Below, piece by piece: positions 17,223 through 27,064 of a stretch of 35,282 bases of DNA; within the stretch, counting starts at the first letter, position 1; each line of letters starts with the position of its first letter. Source of the stretch: Prochlorococcus sp. AG-363-P06 (lineage in GTDB: Bacteria > Cyanobacteriota > Cyanobacteriia > PCC-6307 > Cyanobiaceae); NCBI GenBank assembly GCA_003280025.1, contig QCGD01000016.1, forward strand, positions 1 to 35,282. The letters are read 5' to 3'. The translations under genes were made by a program, and so were the position numbers. The notes beneath the pieces were generated by a model. It did no database searches. It saw nothing but the letters and a program-made list of their open reading frames with translations, and had not been told where the DNA came from.

Positions 17223-18116
17223 ATGATAAACATTAAAAATTGCTTATTTACTTACACTTTATTTTTTTCCATTTTTTCTACTCCACTATTTGCAAATATA
17301 AAGGTTTTAAAAGTAGGAGCTATACCCGACCAAAACCAAAATATTTTAGACAAACGATTTAAGTTATTCTCAAAAGAATTATCCAAACAATTAGGCGTAG
17401 ACGTAAAGTATGTTCCTGTTATTAATTATGTTGCTGCAGTTACTGGATTCAGAACAAAAGATCTAGATTTAGTTTGGTTTGGTGGTTTGTCAGGAGTTCA
17501 AGCAAGATTACAAACACCTAATTCTTTAGTTATTGCTCAAAGAGATATTGATAAGGAATTTAAAAGTGTTTTTATAGTAAATAAAAAGTTAAAAATTTCC
17601 CCAATTTCAAATATTAAGGGGCTCAAGAAACTCAAAAATTTAAGATTTACTTTTGGATCAGAGAACTCAACTTCTGGAAGATTAATGCCAGAATATTTCC
17701 TTAATAAAGCAAACATAGAAATTAAAGACTTTAAAGGTAAGAAAGCCGGTTTTAGCGGAAGCCATGATGCGACAATAGCTTTGGTTAATAGTGGAGCCTT
17801 TGATGCTGGTGCTTTAAATAAACAAGTATGGGAAAATAATCTAAAAAATCAACCTAAAAGGACAAAGAATGTTAGCCTTTTCTGGATTACTCCTGATTAT
17901 TTTGACTACCATTGGTTAGCTCAAGGAAATCTTGACAAAAGGTTTAGGAAGGGATTCACAAAAGAACTTAAATCTACAATTCTCAATTTAGACTCCGAAA
18001 ACCTTTCACATAAGAAGATATTAGATATGTTCAATGCTGAAAAATTCATAAAGGCCGAGGTAAAGCATTATAAAAAGATAGAAGAGATTGGGAGAAAGTT
18101 AAAGAAAATTAGATGA
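17223..18116 (+). CDS. phnD: PhnD-like phosphonate/phosphite ABC substrate-binding protein
   Basis: A 297-residue periplasmic binding protein. A signal peptide ends at residue 24 (PLFA). The mature part begins VLKVGAIPDQN, followed by YVPVINYVAAVTGFRTKDLDLVWFGGLSG, the family's ligand-site block, and FGSENSTSGRLMPEYFL. Relatives bind phosphonates, phosphite or, in some annotations, selenate; in Prochlorococcus the PhnD1-type protein has been studied as a phosphite/phosphonate binder. The ligand here is therefore probably a reduced phosphorus compound, but it is not certain. It overlaps phnC by 4 nt (ATGA), so the three genes form an operon. Confidence 0.85.
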   Translation: MINIKNCLFTYTLFFSIFSTPLFANIKVLKVGAIPDQNQNILDKRFKLFSKELSKQLGVDVKYVPVINYVAAVTGFRTKDLDLVWFGGLSGVQARLQTPNSLVIAQRDIDKEFKSVFIVNKKLKISPISNIKGLKKLKNLRFTFGSENSTSGRLMPEYFLNKANIEIKDFKGKKAGFSGSHDATIALVNSGAFDAGALNKQVWENNLKNQPKRTKNVSLFWITPDYFDYHWLAQGNLDKRFRKGFTKELKSTILNLDSENLSHKKILDMFNAEKFIKAEVKHYKKIEEIGRKLKKIR

Positions 18117-18850
18117 ATAATATTCTCCTTGAATTAAAAGATATTTCATATGTAAATGAAAAAAATCTCATACTAAATAAAATTAATTTTAAAATTAACT
18201 CAGGTGATAAGATTGCTCTTCTAGGTAAAAGTGGTTCAGGGAAAACTACACTAATATCAATTCTTAACGGCACACTAAATCCAACTAAAGGTGAAGTTAA
18301 ATATTTTAATAAAAAATATAAAGAATTAGATGTTAATCAGAAGCAAAAGATAACTACTATTTGGCAAGATTTAAGATTAATAGAAGGTCTCTCAGCAGAA
18401 CAAAATGTAAATTGTGGACTTCTAGGGAAAAGAAGTTTTTTTTTCGCTTTTAAAAATTTGCTAAATATAGGTTCTTTTAAAAGAGCCCATAAATATATGC
18501 AATTATGTCAAATTCCTCAATCTATTTACTCTAAAGAAATTAACAAATTATCTGGAGGAGAAAAACAAAGAGTAGCTATTGCTAGATCTTTAATTCAAGG
18601 ATCAGAAATCTTACTTGCTGATGAACCTTTCAATAATTTAGATCCTAAATTAATAACATTAATTAAAAACTTATTGCTAAATCATGAAAATAAAAATAAT
18701 ATAAAAACCCCTAGTACAGGATTAATTTCATTACATAGATTAGAGTTGCTAGATGGATTTAATAGAGTTTTAGGAATTAAGGATGGTGAAATATTTTTTA
18801 ATTTAGAAAGAATTAAATTAAAGAAATCTCATTTAGATAAAATATACTAA
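18113..18850 (+). CDS. phnC: PhnC-like ABC transporter ATP-binding protein
   Basis: A 245-residue ABC ATPase with Walker A GKSGSGKTT (38-46), Q-loop WQDLRL, signature LSGGEKQR and Walker B ILLADEP, then an H-loop His in SLHRLE. Closest pattern is the phosphonate-type PhnC group. The PhnD start overlaps it and the permease follows 4 nt after its stop, which identifies it as the energy subunit of this importer. It has normal length and no missing motif. Confidence 0.88.
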   Translation: MNNILLELKDISYVNEKNLILNKINFKINSGDKIALLGKSGSGKTTLISILNGTLNPTKGEVKYFNKKYKELDVNQKQKITTIWQDLRLIEGLSAEQNVNCGLLGKRSFFFAFKNLLNIGSFKRAHKYMQLCQIPQSIYSKEINKLSGGEKQRVAIARSLIQGSEILLADEPFNNLDPKLITLIKNLLLNHENKNNIKTPSTGLISLHRLELLDGFNRVLGIKDGEIFFNLERIKLKKSHLDKIY

Positions 18851-18854
18851 TTAT

Positions 18855-20357
18855 TTGAGAAAACTTAAATTAAATCACACTTCAATATCTTTTATACCAA
18901 TATTAGTTTGCATACCTTTAGCATATCAAATATTAATAAACTTAAATTTTGGAGGGGTTGAATTATTTCGAGAATTCATTATTTCTGTTTTTCATCCTGA
19001 AATAAATAATGAAATCATTATTACAGTTGTTAAGAGATTAAATCAAACTTTAGTAATTGCTTTTTTTAGTTGGTTAATAAGTATTATTTTTGGAGTTATT
19101 TTTGGAATATTATCCTCAAATATTTTTTATAAGATATTTAATCTTCCAGTGTTTTTTTATAGCATAATAAAGTTTTTTTTAACAATAATTCGATCAATTC
19201 ATGAAATAATTTGGGGATTAGTATTAATGCAAATATATGGCATAAATTTTTCAATAGGAATAATTGCCATATGTATTCCTTATATTGCTGTAAATTCAAA
19301 AGTTTTTGCAGAACAATTAGAAACTATTGAAGATAAAAGTTTTGATGCCATAACTCAAATCCATGGTCCTAAATTTTCTTCTTTTTTAACCTTAATATGG
19401 AACCGAATAGTAAATACCTTTAAGAATTTTGGTTTATACCGATTAGAATGTGCAATAAGAAGTAGTGTGATGCTAGGACTTTTTGGTTTTGGAGGAATTG
19501 GTACTAGTATATTTTTATCTTTTCAAGCTTTTAATTTCAGAGAGTTATGGACCTATTTATGGTCATTAGCGATTTTTATAATTCTTTCTAGAGAAATAAT
19601 TAAAAAGATTAAATTTAACAAACTAAATAAAAATCTATCTATTTTTTTAACTGCAGTTTTCTTTATAACAATTTTATTTACTTTTTCATATTTCCTTTAT
19701 TTTATTTTTAATAGTATGTTTGTAGATTTTTATTCTATAAATTCACTATTTAAATCAGGCTCAGAATTAGTATTTTTAGATTTCTTAAAACTTATAATAG
19801 ATACAATAATTTTAAGTCTGTTTTCGACAGCAATCGCAATTAGTTTACCTCCTTTTGTTATAGGAATTTTTAACAACAATACTTCCACGATTCTTATCAG
19901 ATTTTTAGCCTTTTTATTACGTCTAATACCTCCACCTGTACTAATTCTAATTCTATTAACTTTTAATAATCCTTCTTTATCTTTGGCAGCTTTAACATTA
20001 GGTCTGCATAACGCTGGCATTACAAGTAAATTACTTTTTACAAATCTAGATAGTCAAGATAAAAGAAATTATATCGCATTGAAATCTTTAGGAACCTCAA
20101 AAAAGACTAGTTGGCTTTTAGGTTTATTTTCCCAACAAGCAAAAAGTTACTTGGCATATTGCGCTTATAGATCTGACATAATTATTAGAGAAACAGCAAT
20201 CGTTGGTGTTATTGGAAGTGTTGGACTAGGTTGGCAACTTCAAGAATCACTAAGTTCATTCGCCTGGCAAGAAGTTATCACAGTTTTGATAGCTTATAGC
20301 TCAATAGCAATAGTTGGCGAATTAATAAATGATAAAATCAAAACTAGTTTAACTTGA
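18855..20357 (+). CDS. phnE: PhnE-like fused double-domain ABC permease
   Basis: A 500-residue membrane protein, about twice the usual PhnE length, with roughly 12 membrane segments. Two copies of the permease coupling loop are visible: one around EQLETIEDKSFDAITQIHG, the second around NLDSQDKRNYIALKSLGTSKK. Each is followed by a similar RSS/RSDIIIRE...GLFGFGGIG or GVIGSVGLGW block. This is an internal fusion of two permease domains that in other species are one homodimeric or two separate chains. The TTG at 18855 is the start that fits. An inverted repeat with a T run overlaps the stop codon. Confidence 0.85.
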   Translation: MRKLKLNHTSISFIPILVCIPLAYQILINLNFGGVELFREFIISVFHPEINNEIIITVVKRLNQTLVIAFFSWLISIIFGVIFGILSSNIFYKIFNLPVFFYSIIKFFLTIIRSIHEIIWGLVLMQIYGINFSIGIIAICIPYIAVNSKVFAEQLETIEDKSFDAITQIHGPKFSSFLTLIWNRIVNTFKNFGLYRLECAIRSSVMLGLFGFGGIGTSIFLSFQAFNFRELWTYLWSLAIFIILSREIIKKIKFNKLNKNLSIFLTAVFFITILFTFSYFLYFIFNSMFVDFYSINSLFKSGSELVFLDFLKLIIDTIILSLFSTAIAISLPPFVIGIFNNNTSTILIRFLAFLLRLIPPPVLILILLTFNNPSLSLAALTLGLHNAGITSKLLFTNLDSQDKRNYIALKSLGTSKKTSWLLGLFSQQAKSYLAYCAYRSDIIIRETAIVGVIGSVGLGWQLQESLSSFAWQEVITVLIAYSSIAIVGELINDKIKTSLT

Positions 20358-20397
20358 TTTGTAAGAATATTTTGTTGAATCAAGTAATTATTTTTTT
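20352..20397 (+). terminator. Probable terminator of the phnDCE operon
   Basis: ACTTGATT (20352-20359) pairs with AATCAAGT (20378-20385) and is followed by AATTATTTTTTT. The 8-bp stem overlaps the phnE stop codon and has an 18-nt loop, so efficiency is uncertain. Confidence 0.45.
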
Positions 20398-20406
20398 ACG
20401 GTTATA

Positions 20407-21051
20407 GTGATTAGTTTACCAAAACAACTAGTTGTAATTGGAGATAGCTCAGTTTATGGATGGGGAGATCATGAAGGTGGCGGATGGTGTGAAAGGCTAA
20501 GAAAAGATTGGTCCAAGAACCAAAATGGACCAATTATTTATCAACTTGGAGTAAGAGGAGATGGGATAGAAAAAGTTTCTTCTAGATGGAAAAGAGAGTG
20601 GTCTTCTAGAGGAGAAACAAGAAGAAATAAACCTAAAGCAATCCTGCTAAGTGTGGGTCTTAATGACACTGCATCAATTGGTCAGAAAAACGGGAGGCAT
20701 CAATTAGATATCGATGGATTTGAATATGGATTAGAGAGATTAATTAATGAAATAAAGTCTCAAACAAGGATTTTTGTAATTGGTCTAACACCGGTTGATG
20801 ATAACAAAATGCCGTTTGCAGGATGTCTATGGTATTCAAATGATTTTTGTAATTCTTATGAAAGGAGAATGGAGGCAGTATGTCTCAATCAGAACATTCC
20901 ATTTCTACCAACGTTTAGAGAAATGTACTCTGATCAAAGGAGTAAGAATTGGATTACAAATGATGGGATTCATCTGAATTCCGAAGGTCATTTCTGGATT
21001 TTCCAAAGACTGAAGAGCTGGGATATTCTTACAAAATGGAAGGAATCCTAA
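20407..21051 (+). CDS. SGNH/GDSL-type hydrolase
   Basis: A 214-residue cytosolic protein (no signal peptide). SGNH blocks are visible: the nucleophile Ser in VVIGDSSVYGWGD (residues 9-21), Gly in the second block (GVRGDG), Asn in SVGLNDT, and the C-terminal Asp-His pair in NDGIHLNSEGH. Such enzymes are esterases, lipases or acetylhydrolases; the substrate is not evident. The GTG at 20407 is the start, with no earlier alternative. It lies downstream of the phn operon, separated by a terminator-like hairpin, and converges with the DUF92 gene. Confidence 0.8.
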   Translation: MISLPKQLVVIGDSSVYGWGDHEGGGWCERLRKDWSKNQNGPIIYQLGVRGDGIEKVSSRWKREWSSRGETRRNKPKAILLSVGLNDTASIGQKNGRHQLDIDGFEYGLERLINEIKSQTRIFVIGLTPVDDNKMPFAGCLWYSNDFCNSYERRMEAVCLNQNIPFLPTFREMYSDQRSKNWITNDGIHLNSEGHFWIFQRLKSWDILTKWKES

Positions 21052-21067
21052 GTCTTCCCTAACAATT

Positions 21068-21811
21068 TTAATTTAAAAAATATGAGTATAAGAGAAAGGA
21101 AAAGATAGCAAAAACAGAAGCAATACTTGTCTGGATAGCATTTACCATTTCATTACTCAATTTATATTTATTTTGAAATTTAGCACCAATAATACTTTCA
21201 GAAATTGTTGCTAAGAATCCAGAAATTGAGACTATTATAAATTGATATTTATTAGAAATAATTGATAGAGAAAACATCACAAATGCCATAAATATTGCAC
21301 CTAAGAAACTAGCTAATGTACCTTCTAAGCTAATGCCACCTTCAGTTCCTCTCTCAACTTTTTTAAGAGAAGTAATTAGATATGTTTTACCTCCAAATCT
21401 TTTTCCTATTTCACTACCAAAAGTATCTGCTAACTTTGCGGAGAAACTCGCAGCAAAACCAATTTTAAAAAAAACTAAATTCGGCACATTCAATTTGGTC
21501 ATCATTGCAAAAAATAAGCCTGTAGCAGCAGACCCCCATACATTTTCAGGTCCTCTTTTACCTCCTCTTTTCTCTTCTATACCTCTTTCTTTCTTAAACT
21601 TATAACCTATTTTCGTTACGAGTGAGCCAAGCAATAAATAAATAACTACTGACATCCAACCCTGCCACGACAAACATCCCCACAAAACAGTCCCTAAAAT
21701 CCCTGCACTTATCCAACCATCTTTGGTCATCAAAGGAATTCTAGAGAATAAAGAAATCAAAATAAAATTTATGCAAAAACCTATAAAGAATTGATTTGTA
21801 AGCAAGATCAT
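21068..21811 (-). CDS. DUF92 family membrane protein, VTE6-like (phytyl-phosphate kinase candidate)
   Basis: A 247-residue protein with six to seven membrane segments. Family motifs include GKRGPENVWGSAATG (about residues 83-97), the AAKLADTFGSEIGK-type block (FSAKLADTFGSEIGKRFGGK) and GTEGGISLEGTLAS. DUF92 relatives in Arabidopsis (VTE6) and Synechocystis are phytyl-phosphate kinases that recycle phytol for tocopherol and chlorophyll metabolism. Assignment to that reaction here is by family. It is the last gene of a tight minus-strand run after rsmE (3 bp gap). Confidence 0.8.
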   Translation of the reverse strand: MILLTNQFFIGFCINFILISLFSRIPLMTKDGWISAGILGTVLWGCLSWQGWMSVVIYLLLGSLVTKIGYKFKKERGIEEKRGGKRGPENVWGSAATGLFFAMMTKLNVPNLVFFKIGFAASFSAKLADTFGSEIGKRFGGKTYLITSLKKVERGTEGGISLEGTLASFLGAIFMAFVMFSLSIISNKYQFIIVSISGFLATISESIIGAKFQNKYKLSNEMVNAIQTSIASVFAIFSFLLYSYFLN

Positions 21812-21814
21812 TTT

Positions 21815-22591
21815 TTAATTAATTCTCCAATTGAAATCATTTCTCCATTGGTTAAGAATGGAAGAAGCATTAACTGTAGCTGTCGAAGTTCTTAAAATAT
21901 TATTTGAAAGTTTTACCAATGGGATTTTATTTTTAATAAAAAATTCAATTTCTGAGGAAGACCAACCACCCTCAGGACCAATTACATTCCACAATACCCC
22001 ACTTTTTTTGTTCATAACTTCGTGTTGTTTTTTTAACCATTGATTTAGATAATCAAAACTATCATCTCGAGTAACAGCAATTGAAATAGTATCTTGATTA
22101 TCTCTTTCTTTTATCCAATTAATAATATCTATTCCATTTAAAATAGATGGTTTCCATAATCTTTCACTTTGTTCAACTGATTCTTTGATAATTGTATTCC
22201 ATCTTGAAAGTTTTCTTGAAAAATTTAAATTCTTATTGATCTGTCTTTCAGAAAATAATGGTTGTATAAAATCAATTCCTATTTCTGTACACATTTTTAA
22301 AATATCCTCAAAACCATTTTTCGGAATAACCACAGCTATGCCTAATAATAAAGTATCTTGTTTTTTTAATAAGTAAGGTTTATCTAATCTACTTATCTCT
22401 ATAAAATCTTTAGTAACTTTTTTAGCTTTCCATAATGCTCCCTCTCCATTAGTTACGAAAATTTCTTTTCCAGTTTTTATTCTCATAACTTTATTTATAT
22501 AATGTGCCTCCTCTTTATTAAGTTCTAGATTATTTGTCTTATTATTTACTATTCTTTTATTCGCAATAAGTAATCTTATTAAGTCTTCCAT
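21815..22591 (-). CDS. rsmE: RsmE, 16S rRNA (uracil-1498-N3)-methyltransferase
   Basis: RsmE methylates U1498 of 16S rRNA, using SAM, in a SPOUT-type knotted fold. The 258-residue protein has a PUA-like N-terminus (NKEEAHYINKVMRIKTGKEI), the knot motif NVIGPEGGWSSSEIEFF, and the C-terminal LRTSTATVNASSIL. Length is normal. It lies between the DUF3531 gene (9 bp upstream) and the DUF92 gene, probably one transcript. Confidence 0.92.
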   Translation of the reverse strand: MEDLIRLLIANKRIVNNKTNNLELNKEEAHYINKVMRIKTGKEIFVTNGEGALWKAKKVTKDFIEISRLDKPYLLKKQDTLLLGIAVVIPKNGFEDILKMCTEIGIDFIQPLFSERQINKNLNFSRKLSRWNTIIKESVEQSERLWKPSILNGIDIINWIKERDNQDTISIAVTRDDSFDYLNQWLKKQHEVMNKKSGVLWNVIGPEGGWSSSEIEFFIKNKIPLVKLSNNILRTSTATVNASSILNQWRNDFNWRIN

Positions 22592-22600
22592 ATAAAACCA

Positions 22601-23044
22601 TCAATTTTTAAAAACTAAATCTTCGTGTTCCTCAATTGCCCAATCATTATTTTCACCTCCAATAATTAATTCCTCAATTTTTACATAATTATTAGATATC
22701 TCGTTAAGTGAATTTATTAAAATATCAATTCCGATAGAATCAGAAGTTCCAAAATCAACCCAACATCTAGACCATAAATTTTGATATTCCATAACACCTA
22801 AATTATGCATTAATGCAGGTATAGATGATGCTTTTTGGTCATTATCATATGACATCCAACTTAAATCTGATCCCTCTTCATGAGTTTGCAAGTTCTCAGA
22901 ATTAAAGCCACCTAACCTGCCTAAAACGTACCAACTATCAAAGACCCCATCTAAATAATTTTTTTCTGCTTGAGTTGGAATTTCAGAAAATTTTATCCAA
23001 ATCCAACAATTAAAAGGATCAACTTCCCTAAATAAAATATTCAT
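22601..23044 (-). CDS. DUF3531 family protein
   Basis: A 147-residue soluble acidic protein conserved in cyanobacteria and plants. The core pattern is WIWIKFSEIPTQAEKNYLDGVFDSWYVLGRLGGFN (residues about 13-48), with SYDN...SIPALMHNLGVMEY and WSRCWVDFGTSD following. No catalytic motif or known function is evident. It is the first gene of a minus-strand run with rsmE and DUF92, and diverges from an ABC ATPase across 86 bp. Confidence 0.75.
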   Translation of the reverse strand: MNILFREVDPFNCWIWIKFSEIPTQAEKNYLDGVFDSWYVLGRLGGFNSENLQTHEEGSDLSWMSYDNDQKASSIPALMHNLGVMEYQNLWSRCWVDFGTSDSIGIDILINSLNEISNNYVKIEELIIGGENNDWAIEEHEDLVFKN

Positions 23045-23130
23045 TTTTGCTAATAGCTTTTTTAGATTTATACTTAGATTATAAGTTGGTTCTTAAAAGA
23101 TTAAAATTCATAACTACCACTAAATTAATA

Positions 23131-23775
23131 ATGCTTGACTTAAAAGGAATAACTTATCAACCTCAAACTAGTGATAAAGAAATACTAAAAAATTTAAATT
23201 TTAAAGTTCATGAATCTGAAATTATATTAATTTGTGGTGATAGTGGTTCAGGTAAAACAACTCTACTTGAAATAATAAGTGGACTTATCAAACCTCAAAA
23301 AGGAAAAATTTCATGGAAAAATAAAAATTTATCCTGCAGACAACGAAGATGGTTTTGCGGAGTAGTGTTTCAATTTCCTGAAAGATACTTCATAGGTACA
23401 ACAGTTGGCAAAGAATTAAAAATAGGCCATAAATTTTTAAGAGAAAAAAGTATAGAAATTGTATTACAAAAAGTTGGCCTTGATGGTATTAATCTCACTA
23501 TGCCACCAGAACAACTTAGTGGTGGACAACAAAGAAGATTAGCGGTAGCAGTTCAACTCTTACGAAATCCCTCTATTATTTTACTTGATGAGCCCACGGC
23601 TGGACTAGATTGGTCAATGAAGAATGATATTAAAAATTTAATTCTTAATCTTAAAGATAAAAATACAATTATTATCGTTACTCATGAACCTGCATTATTT
23701 GAAGGAATACCCTGCAAGATGTTTCTTCTTGAAAGAGGTAATATCAAGAAATGCAGTAAAGAAAATCATGAATGA
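23131..23775 (+). CDS. ABC transporter ATP-binding protein, ECF/CbiO-like
   Basis: A 214-residue ABC ATPase: Walker [11 protein letters not shown]-loop VFQFPERYF, signature LSGGQQRR, Walker [15 protein letters not shown]-loop VTHEP. The FQFPE Q-loop and DEPTAGLD pattern are typical of energy-coupling-factor type ATPases. No permease or substrate component lies nearby, so the partner is unknown. The ATG at 23131 ([10 protein letters not shown]) is preferred over a start at 23047, whose extra 28 residues do not match the domain start. Its end overlaps hslO by 8 nt. Confidence 0.8.
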   Translation: MLDLKGITYQPQTSDKEILKNLNFKVHESEIILICGDSGSGKTTLLEIISGLIKPQKGKISWKNKNLSCRQRRWFCGVVFQFPERYFIGTTVGKELKIGHKFLREKSIEIVLQKVGLDGINLTMPPEQLSGGQQRRLAVAVQLLRNPSIILLDEPTAGLDWSMKNDIKNLILNLKDKNTIIIVTHEPALFEGIPCKMFLLERGNIKKCSKENHE

Positions 23776-24670
23776 TAGAATAGTTAGAGCAACTGCCGCA
23801 AATGGCGGGATAAGGTTAGTCGCAGTATTAACAACAGAGTCTTCTTTGGAAGCTAAAAATAGGCATGGATTATCTTATTTGACTACTACTATTTTAGGAA
23901 GGGCATTTAGCGCTTCACTTCTTTTAGCAAGCTCGATGAAGATAATGCATGGAAGAGTTACTTTAAGAGTTAGGTCTGACGGACCTTTAAAAGGATTACT
24001 AGTAGATGCAGGTAGAGATGGAAAAGTTAGAGGTTATGTCGGTAATCCTGATTTAGAATTGGATTTAATTAAAATAAGTTCGAATAAATATTCATTTAAT
24101 TTCAAAAAAGCATTAGGGACAGGGTATTTAAATATCATTCGAGATAATGGTTTTGGAGAACCTTTCACTAGCACTGTTGAATTAGTAAATGGAAATATTG
24201 CAGAAGATATCGCTTCATATTTATATCATTCAGAACAAACTCCTTCTGCCGTTTTTATCGGAGAAAAAATTCAAAATAAAAAAATTATTTGCAGCGGAGG
24301 ATTATTAGCTCAAGTTTTACCCAAAAAAGATACAGACCCTTTATTAGTTTCACTGCTAGAAGATAGATGTAAAGAAATCAATTCTTTTAGTGAAGATCTA
24401 TTTCAATCAAAGGATAATCTTCTTTCATTGATAAAAAATATATTTCCTGATATTGATGATAAATCAATCTCGGAGAAAGCTCGAACACAAGAAGTTAGGT
24501 TTGAATGTAAATGTTCTAAACAAAAAAGTCTGAATGCTATGAGAATTCTAGATAAGAATGAATTAGAGGATATTCTCAGAAAAGAAGGTAAAGCCGATTT
24601 GGTTTGTGAATTTTGTAAGAATAAATATTTGATAAGTTGCGAAGAAATTAAAGCTATGATTAAAAATTAA
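23768..24670 (+). CDS. hslO: HslO (Hsp33), redox-regulated chaperone
   Basis: Hsp33 is a cytosolic holdase switched on by oxidation. The 300-residue protein starts [20 protein letters not shown], includes the dimer/substrate domain ([23 protein letters not shown]) and the redox zinc centre CKC (247-249) with CEFC (280-283). The ATG at 23768 overlaps the stop of the ABC ATPase (ATGAATGA), suggesting coupled translation. A longer frame upstream is not part of the protein. It converges with the CPP1-like gene with no gap. Confidence 0.93.
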   Translation: MNDRIVRATAANGGIRLVAVLTTESSLEAKNRHGLSYLTTTILGRAFSASLLLASSMKIMHGRVTLRVRSDGPLKGLLVDAGRDGKVRGYVGNPDLELDLIKISSNKYSFNFKKALGTGYLNIIRDNGFGEPFTSTVELVNGNIAEDIASYLYHSEQTPSAVFIGEKIQNKKIICSGGLLAQVLPKKDTDPLLVSLLEDRCKEINSFSEDLFQSKDNLLSLIKNIFPDIDDKSISEKARTQEVRFECKCSKQKSLNAMRILDKNELEDILRKEGKADLVCEFCKNKYLISCEEIKAMIKN

Positions 24671-25345
24671 TCATAGGCAAATAACACCTATCCACAAAAT
24701 TATAATTGCAGGAATACTCTGTATTTTTTCTATTGATAAAGAATTGTTAGATAATTCTTGAATAAAAGAATTAGTTTCAAATAAGCCTCCAAATATTAAT
24801 CCTATTGAAAGCAAGGTAACACTCCAACCTAAGGAGCTAATGAACCTTTTCCCAGATCTGATTTGAATATAAGTGAGAATTATTGTTGAGATTGAAAGTA
24901 AAAGTCTGTTATTAGAGTCAGGACTAATTAAAAGCAAGATTAAAAATAATATCCCAAAAGATAATTTTATTAAAAAGTTATCAAAGGATGGGATTGATAT
25001 TTTTGGAAAAGTATTTTGATTGGAGTTATTATCAACTTTATTGATTTTTTTTATCTTAGATAGTAATGGGAAGTTATTATTTAAAATTTGATTGACTTGT
25101 TTCTCTTTCTGCGAAGCACTTTCTGCGGCAAAACTAATATTTCCTGATTGCCTTGCTTTTAAACTTCCCATAAGCAATTTATCAAAAGATGATTCTATTT
25201 TTGCCTTAAGAATTAAATCTTCTCCCGCCTCTTTTACTTTTATATCTCTAGCTCTTTGAATATCTTCAAAAGAAGCACCTTCATCAACACCCAAAACTTC
25301 ATAAGGTGTTTTGTCATTATTGTTTTTACTATTGTTTGAGTCCAA
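24671..25345 (-). CDS. CPP1-like J-domain-related membrane protein
   Basis: A 224-residue protein. The N-terminus (KTPYEVLGVDEGASFEDIQRARD, about 12-34) resembles a J-domain start but lacks HPD, and is followed by a charged linker. Residues about 125-224 have three to four membrane segments. This matches the cyanobacterial/plastid CPP1 family (DUF3353), whose plant member acts as a chaperone for protochlorophyllide oxidoreductase and protein import. A role in pigment-enzyme folding is by analogy. Upstream of it on the same strand lies prfC. Confidence 0.8.
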   Translation of the reverse strand: MDSNNSKNNNDKTPYEVLGVDEGASFEDIQRARDIKVKEAGEDLILKAKIESSFDKLLMGSLKARQSGNISFAAESASQKEKQVNQILNNNFPLLSKIKKINKVDNNSNQNTFPKISIPSFDNFLIKLSFGILFLILLLISPDSNNRLLLSISTIILTYIQIRSGKRFISSLGWSVTLLSIGLIFGGLFETNSFIQELSNNSLSIEKIQSIPAIIILWIGVICL

Positions 25346-25397
25346 AATTTTTATTTAATACTAACAGAATAACCAATTTTTATCCTCCATTAAGGCT

Positions 25398-27035
25398 TTA
25401 TAAAACAATTGGCTCAACTCCGCTTACAACCGGGGCTACTTTTTTTAAATTCAAACTAGGATTATCTTCAATAAATTGATTAAGATTCCACTCATTTTTA
25501 AAAAGAATAACTGGTCTATTCCAACAATCTTTAACTACTTTACAATTAAAAATCCTACCTATTTCATCAATAGATGACCATCCATCAGAAACCCATCTCG
25601 CCAATTGATAAGGCATCGCTTCAAGGTTAGCATCTACACCATATTCATTTTTCAATCTATGAGTAACTACTTCCAACTGTAATTGTCCAACAGCAGCAAG
25701 TATAGGGTCTCTTTTACTCTCATCAAAGTCATAGAGTATTTGAACAGCACCTTCTTCTCTTAGTTCATTTACTCCTTTTCTAAAGTTTTTGAATGCTGAA
25801 GGGTTCGGATTTCTTAGCCAACTAAATATTTCAGGACTAAAGGATGGTATACCCTCATACTCAAGATGAGTTCCTGTATAGAGAGTATCTCCTATAGAAA
25901 ACATGCCAGGGTTATTAAGACCAATAACATCCCCAGGATATGCATCATCAACTACTTCTCTCTCTTGACCAAATATTTTCTGAGGACGTGATAATCTAAT
26001 TGTTTTTCCGGTTCTAGAGTGTTTAACTGACATATCCTTTTCAAATTTGCCACTGCAAACTCTTATAAAGGCAACTCTATCTCTATGCTTTGGATCCATA
26101 TTTGCCTGTAGCTTGAACACAAAGCCACTAAATTCAGTACTTGCTGGCTCAATATCTCCCTTATTACTATTTCTTGAAGTTGGTTTTTGTGCCATTTTTA
26201 AAAAACTATCTAAAAACGGTCGAACTCCAAAATTAGTCATAGCGGAACCAAAGAAAACTGGAGTAAGAGAACCATCAAAAACTTTTTCTTTTTCAAATTT
26301 CGATCCAGCCTCATCAAGTACTTCCAATTCTTCGAGGGAAACATCAAGTAACTCCCTCTCTACATATTTTGAGAGGTCTTTATCTTTCAAACTAATTCTC
26401 TTCTCATTCGATTGTTTACCCCTTATTGCCTTATCAAATAAAATAATTTCTCTTGAAAATCTATCAATAACGCCTCTAAATTCTTCACCGCTTCCAATTG
26501 GCCAGTTAATAGGCAAAGTATTCAACCCAAGTTCTGATTCAATTTCATCAAGTAAAGTAAAAGGCTCCCTTCCAGGTCTGTCCATCTTGTTAATAAAAGT
26601 AAATATTGGTATTTTCCTCATTTTGCAAACTTCAAATAATTTTCTTGTTTGAGGTTCTAATCCCTTAGCCGCATCTTCCAACATGACTGCATTGTCAGCG
26701 GCAGCTAATGTTCTATATGTATCTTCAGAAAAATCTTGGTGGCCTGGAGTATCTAAAAGATTGATTACTGATCTTTTATATTCAAATTGCAAGACAGTTG
26801 AAGTAATAGAAATACCTCTTTGTTTCTCTAGTTCCATCCAGTCTGATGTAGCTTTCCTCTGATTTCCCCTAGCTTTTACGGCACCAGCCTGTTGGATCGC
26901 CCCTCCATATAAGAGAAGCTTTTCAGTAAGAGTAGTTTTGCCAGCATCTGGATGTGAAATAATTGCAAAATTTCTTCTTTTATTTACCGCCTCCAAGATA
27001 TCTTCATTATTTAATCTTTTACTACTTAAACTCAT
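25398..27035 (-). CDS. prfC: PrfC, peptide chain release factor 3
   Basis: RF3 is the GTPase that removes RF1/RF2 from the ribosome after termination. The 545-residue protein has the G domain: [17 protein letters not shown] (G1, about 23-39), [12 protein letters not shown] (G2), [16 protein letters not shown] (G3), and [10 protein letters not shown] (G4), followed by the class II RF3 domains ([23 protein letters not shown]). The length fits RF3 rather than EF-G. The ATG at 27035 is the only good start. Confidence 0.95.
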   Translation of the reverse strand: MSLSSKRLNNEDILEAVNKRRNFAIISHPDAGKTTLTEKLLLYGGAIQQAGAVKARGNQRKATSDWMELEKQRGISITSTVLQFEYKRSVINLLDTPGHQDFSEDTYRTLAAADNAVMLEDAAKGLEPQTRKLFEVCKMRKIPIFTFINKMDRPGREPFTLLDEIESELGLNTLPINWPIGSGEEFRGVIDRFSREIILFDKAIRGKQSNEKRISLKDKDLSKYVERELLDVSLEELEVLDEAGSKFEKEKVFDGSLTPVFFGSAMTNFGVRPFLDSFLKMAQKPTSRNSNKGDIEPASTEFSGFVFKLQANMDPKHRDRVAFIRVCSGKFEKDMSVKHSRTGKTIRLSRPQKIFGQEREVVDDAYPGDVIGLNNPGMFSIGDTLYTGTHLEYEGIPSFSPEIFSWLRNPNPSAFKNFRKGVNELREEGAVQILYDFDESKRDPILAAVGQLQLEVVTHRLKNEYGVDANLEAMPYQLARWVSDGWSSIDEIGRIFNCKVVKDCWNRPVILFKNEWNLNQFIEDNPSLNLKKVAPVVSGVEPIVL

Positions 27036-27064
27036 TTGACTGATATTTATTTATTTCATTAAAA

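Noticed and set aside
26047-26652. 201-codon plus-strand frame inside prfC
   Set aside because: Long but antisense to a well-conserved gene; Ser/Leu/Phe-rich composition is typical of reverse-strand frames here.
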